A stretch of DNA of 5,295 nucleotides, from contig DCTE01000043.1 of assembly GCA_002329405.1 (NCBI GenBank), positions 1,471-6,765 of the forward strand, read 5' to 3'. The stretch comes from Ruminococcaceae bacterium UBA1448 (GTDB lineage Bacteria > Bacillota > Clostridia > Oscillospirales > Ruminococcaceae). This document shows positions 4,775-5,295 of this stretch, piece after piece. The position numbers were made by a program, and so were the translations under genes. The notes beneath the pieces are model-generated. The model saw only the letters and a list, made by a program, of their open reading frames with translations, did no database searches and had not been told where the DNA came from. Within the stretch, counting starts at the first letter, position 1; the number at the start of each line of letters is the position of its first letter.

Positions 4775-5295
4775 ATGCAGGACGATCAGATTGTTGCCCT
4801 CTTCTTCTCCCGCTCGGAAGAAGCCATCCGTCAGCTGGATGTAAAATACGGCCGCACCTGCCGGACACTCTCCCACAACATCCTCGGCAGCTGGCAGGAC
4901 GCGGAAGAATGCGTCAATGACGCTTATCTGGGAGCATGGAATACCATCCCGCCGCAAAAACCTTCCCCCCTGCTGGCGTACATCTGCAAAATCGTCCGCA
5001 ACCTCTCATTCAGACGGTTTCGGGATAAAACGGCAATCAAGCGCAATGCTCATTTTGACGTCGCGCTGCATGAACTGGAAGGATGTCTGCCCACCACCGG
5101 GACACTGGAAGAACAGGTCGACGCCAGAGAACTGGCACAGATTATCCAGCAGTTTCTGGACAGCCTGCCGGTAGAGAACCGGGTCATCTTTCTGCGCCGG
5201 TACTGGTATCTGGACAGTTACCGCGAAATTGCGCACAGGGTCGGATTGACGGAAAAAACGGTATCGGTCAGGCTGGTGCGCATCCGGCAGAAACT
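4775..5295 (+). CDS. ECF-like sigma-70 family sigma factor (3' end cut off by window)
   Basis: The frame from the ATG at 4775 stays open to the window end, giving 173 codons plus two bases. The start is supported by AAAGGAGG (4757-4764) with a 10-base spacer. Region 2 covers about residues 8-85 and includes the acidic DAEECVNDAYLGAWNTIPP stretch (42-60) and the basic IVRNLSFRRFRDK segment (73-85), which contact core polymerase and the -10 DNA. Region 4 covers about 120-173: LPVENRVIFLRRYW, then a helix-turn-helix, SYREIAHRVGLTEKTVSVRL (148-167), for -35 recognition. No region 3 is present, as is usual for ECF factors. Clostridial relatives, as I recall them, are about 170-190 residues, so little is missing. 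Such genes are often followed by an anti-sigma partner, which would lie outside the window. It is divergent from the dehydrogenase, 297 bases away. Its target genes and signal are unknown. Confidence 0.9.
   Translation, partial: MQDDQIVALFFSRSEEAIRQLDVKYGRTCRTLSHNILGSWQDAEECVNDAYLGAWNTIPPQKPSPLLAYICKIVRNLSFRRFRDKTAIKRNAHFDVALHELEGCLPTTGTLEEQVDARELAQIIQQFLDSLPVENRVIFLRRYWYLDSYREIAHRVGLTEKTVSVRLVRIRQK

Noticed and set aside
4682..4957. 91-codon minus-strand frame overlapping the sigma gene start
   Set aside because: It is antisense to the sigma factor and lies across its ribosome binding site. The sigma reading has clear region 2 and region 4 motifs.

Overview
The window looks like a carbohydrate-utilisation neighbourhood from a Gram-positive bacterium, most likely a member of the Clostridia (Firmicutes). 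Reasons: the Shine-Dalgarno sites are strong and purine-rich (AGAAAGGA or AAAGGAGG in front of all four genes); the promoters are sigma-A-like and lie in very A+T-rich intergenic DNA; one site matches the CcpA cre consensus; and the protein versions resemble those of clostridial gut or environmental anaerobes. That placement rests on recognition, not on a search, so the genus is left open.

Layout. (1) 12-1526, minus strand: malQ, a complete GH77 4-alpha-glucanotransferase. (2) 1527-1859: a 333-base A+T-rich divergent intergenic region. It holds candidate promoters for malQ (minus) and for the next gene (plus), a dyad that could be an operator, and a stem-loop in the leader of the plus-strand gene. 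(3) 1860-3251, plus strand: a GH4 family NAD- and metal-dependent glycosidase, best read as a 6-phospho-beta-glucosidase. (4) 3252-3358: a convergent intergenic region with a perfect 38-nt palindrome, probably a shared terminator. (5) 3359-4477, minus strand: a Gfo/Idh/MocA family NAD(P)-dependent sugar or polyol dehydrogenase. (6) 4478-4774: a 297-base divergent intergenic region. It holds a strong promoter for the dehydrogenase, a cre-type operator, a second CG-centred palindrome and an A/T-tract element. (7) 4775 to the window end, plus strand: the first 173 codons of an ECF-like sigma-70 family sigma factor, cut off by the window edge.

How the genes may work together. MalQ rearranges maltodextrins or glycogen-derived glucans. 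The GH4 enzyme would cleave phosphorylated beta-glucosides brought in by a PTS, and the dehydrogenase oxidises an unknown sugar or polyol. Each gene has its own promoter and none are in tandem, so this is a set of single-gene units and not an operon. The dehydrogenase has the strongest signs of regulated, high-level expression: a TTGCCA-17-TATACT promoter, a full cre match in its leader, a strong hairpin after its stop, and codon choice unlike its neighbours.

No mobile element, CRISPR array, tRNA, rRNA or clearly new system is visible. The observations most worth checking are regulatory: the tandem CG-centred operators in front of the dehydrogenase, and the structured leader of the GH4 gene.
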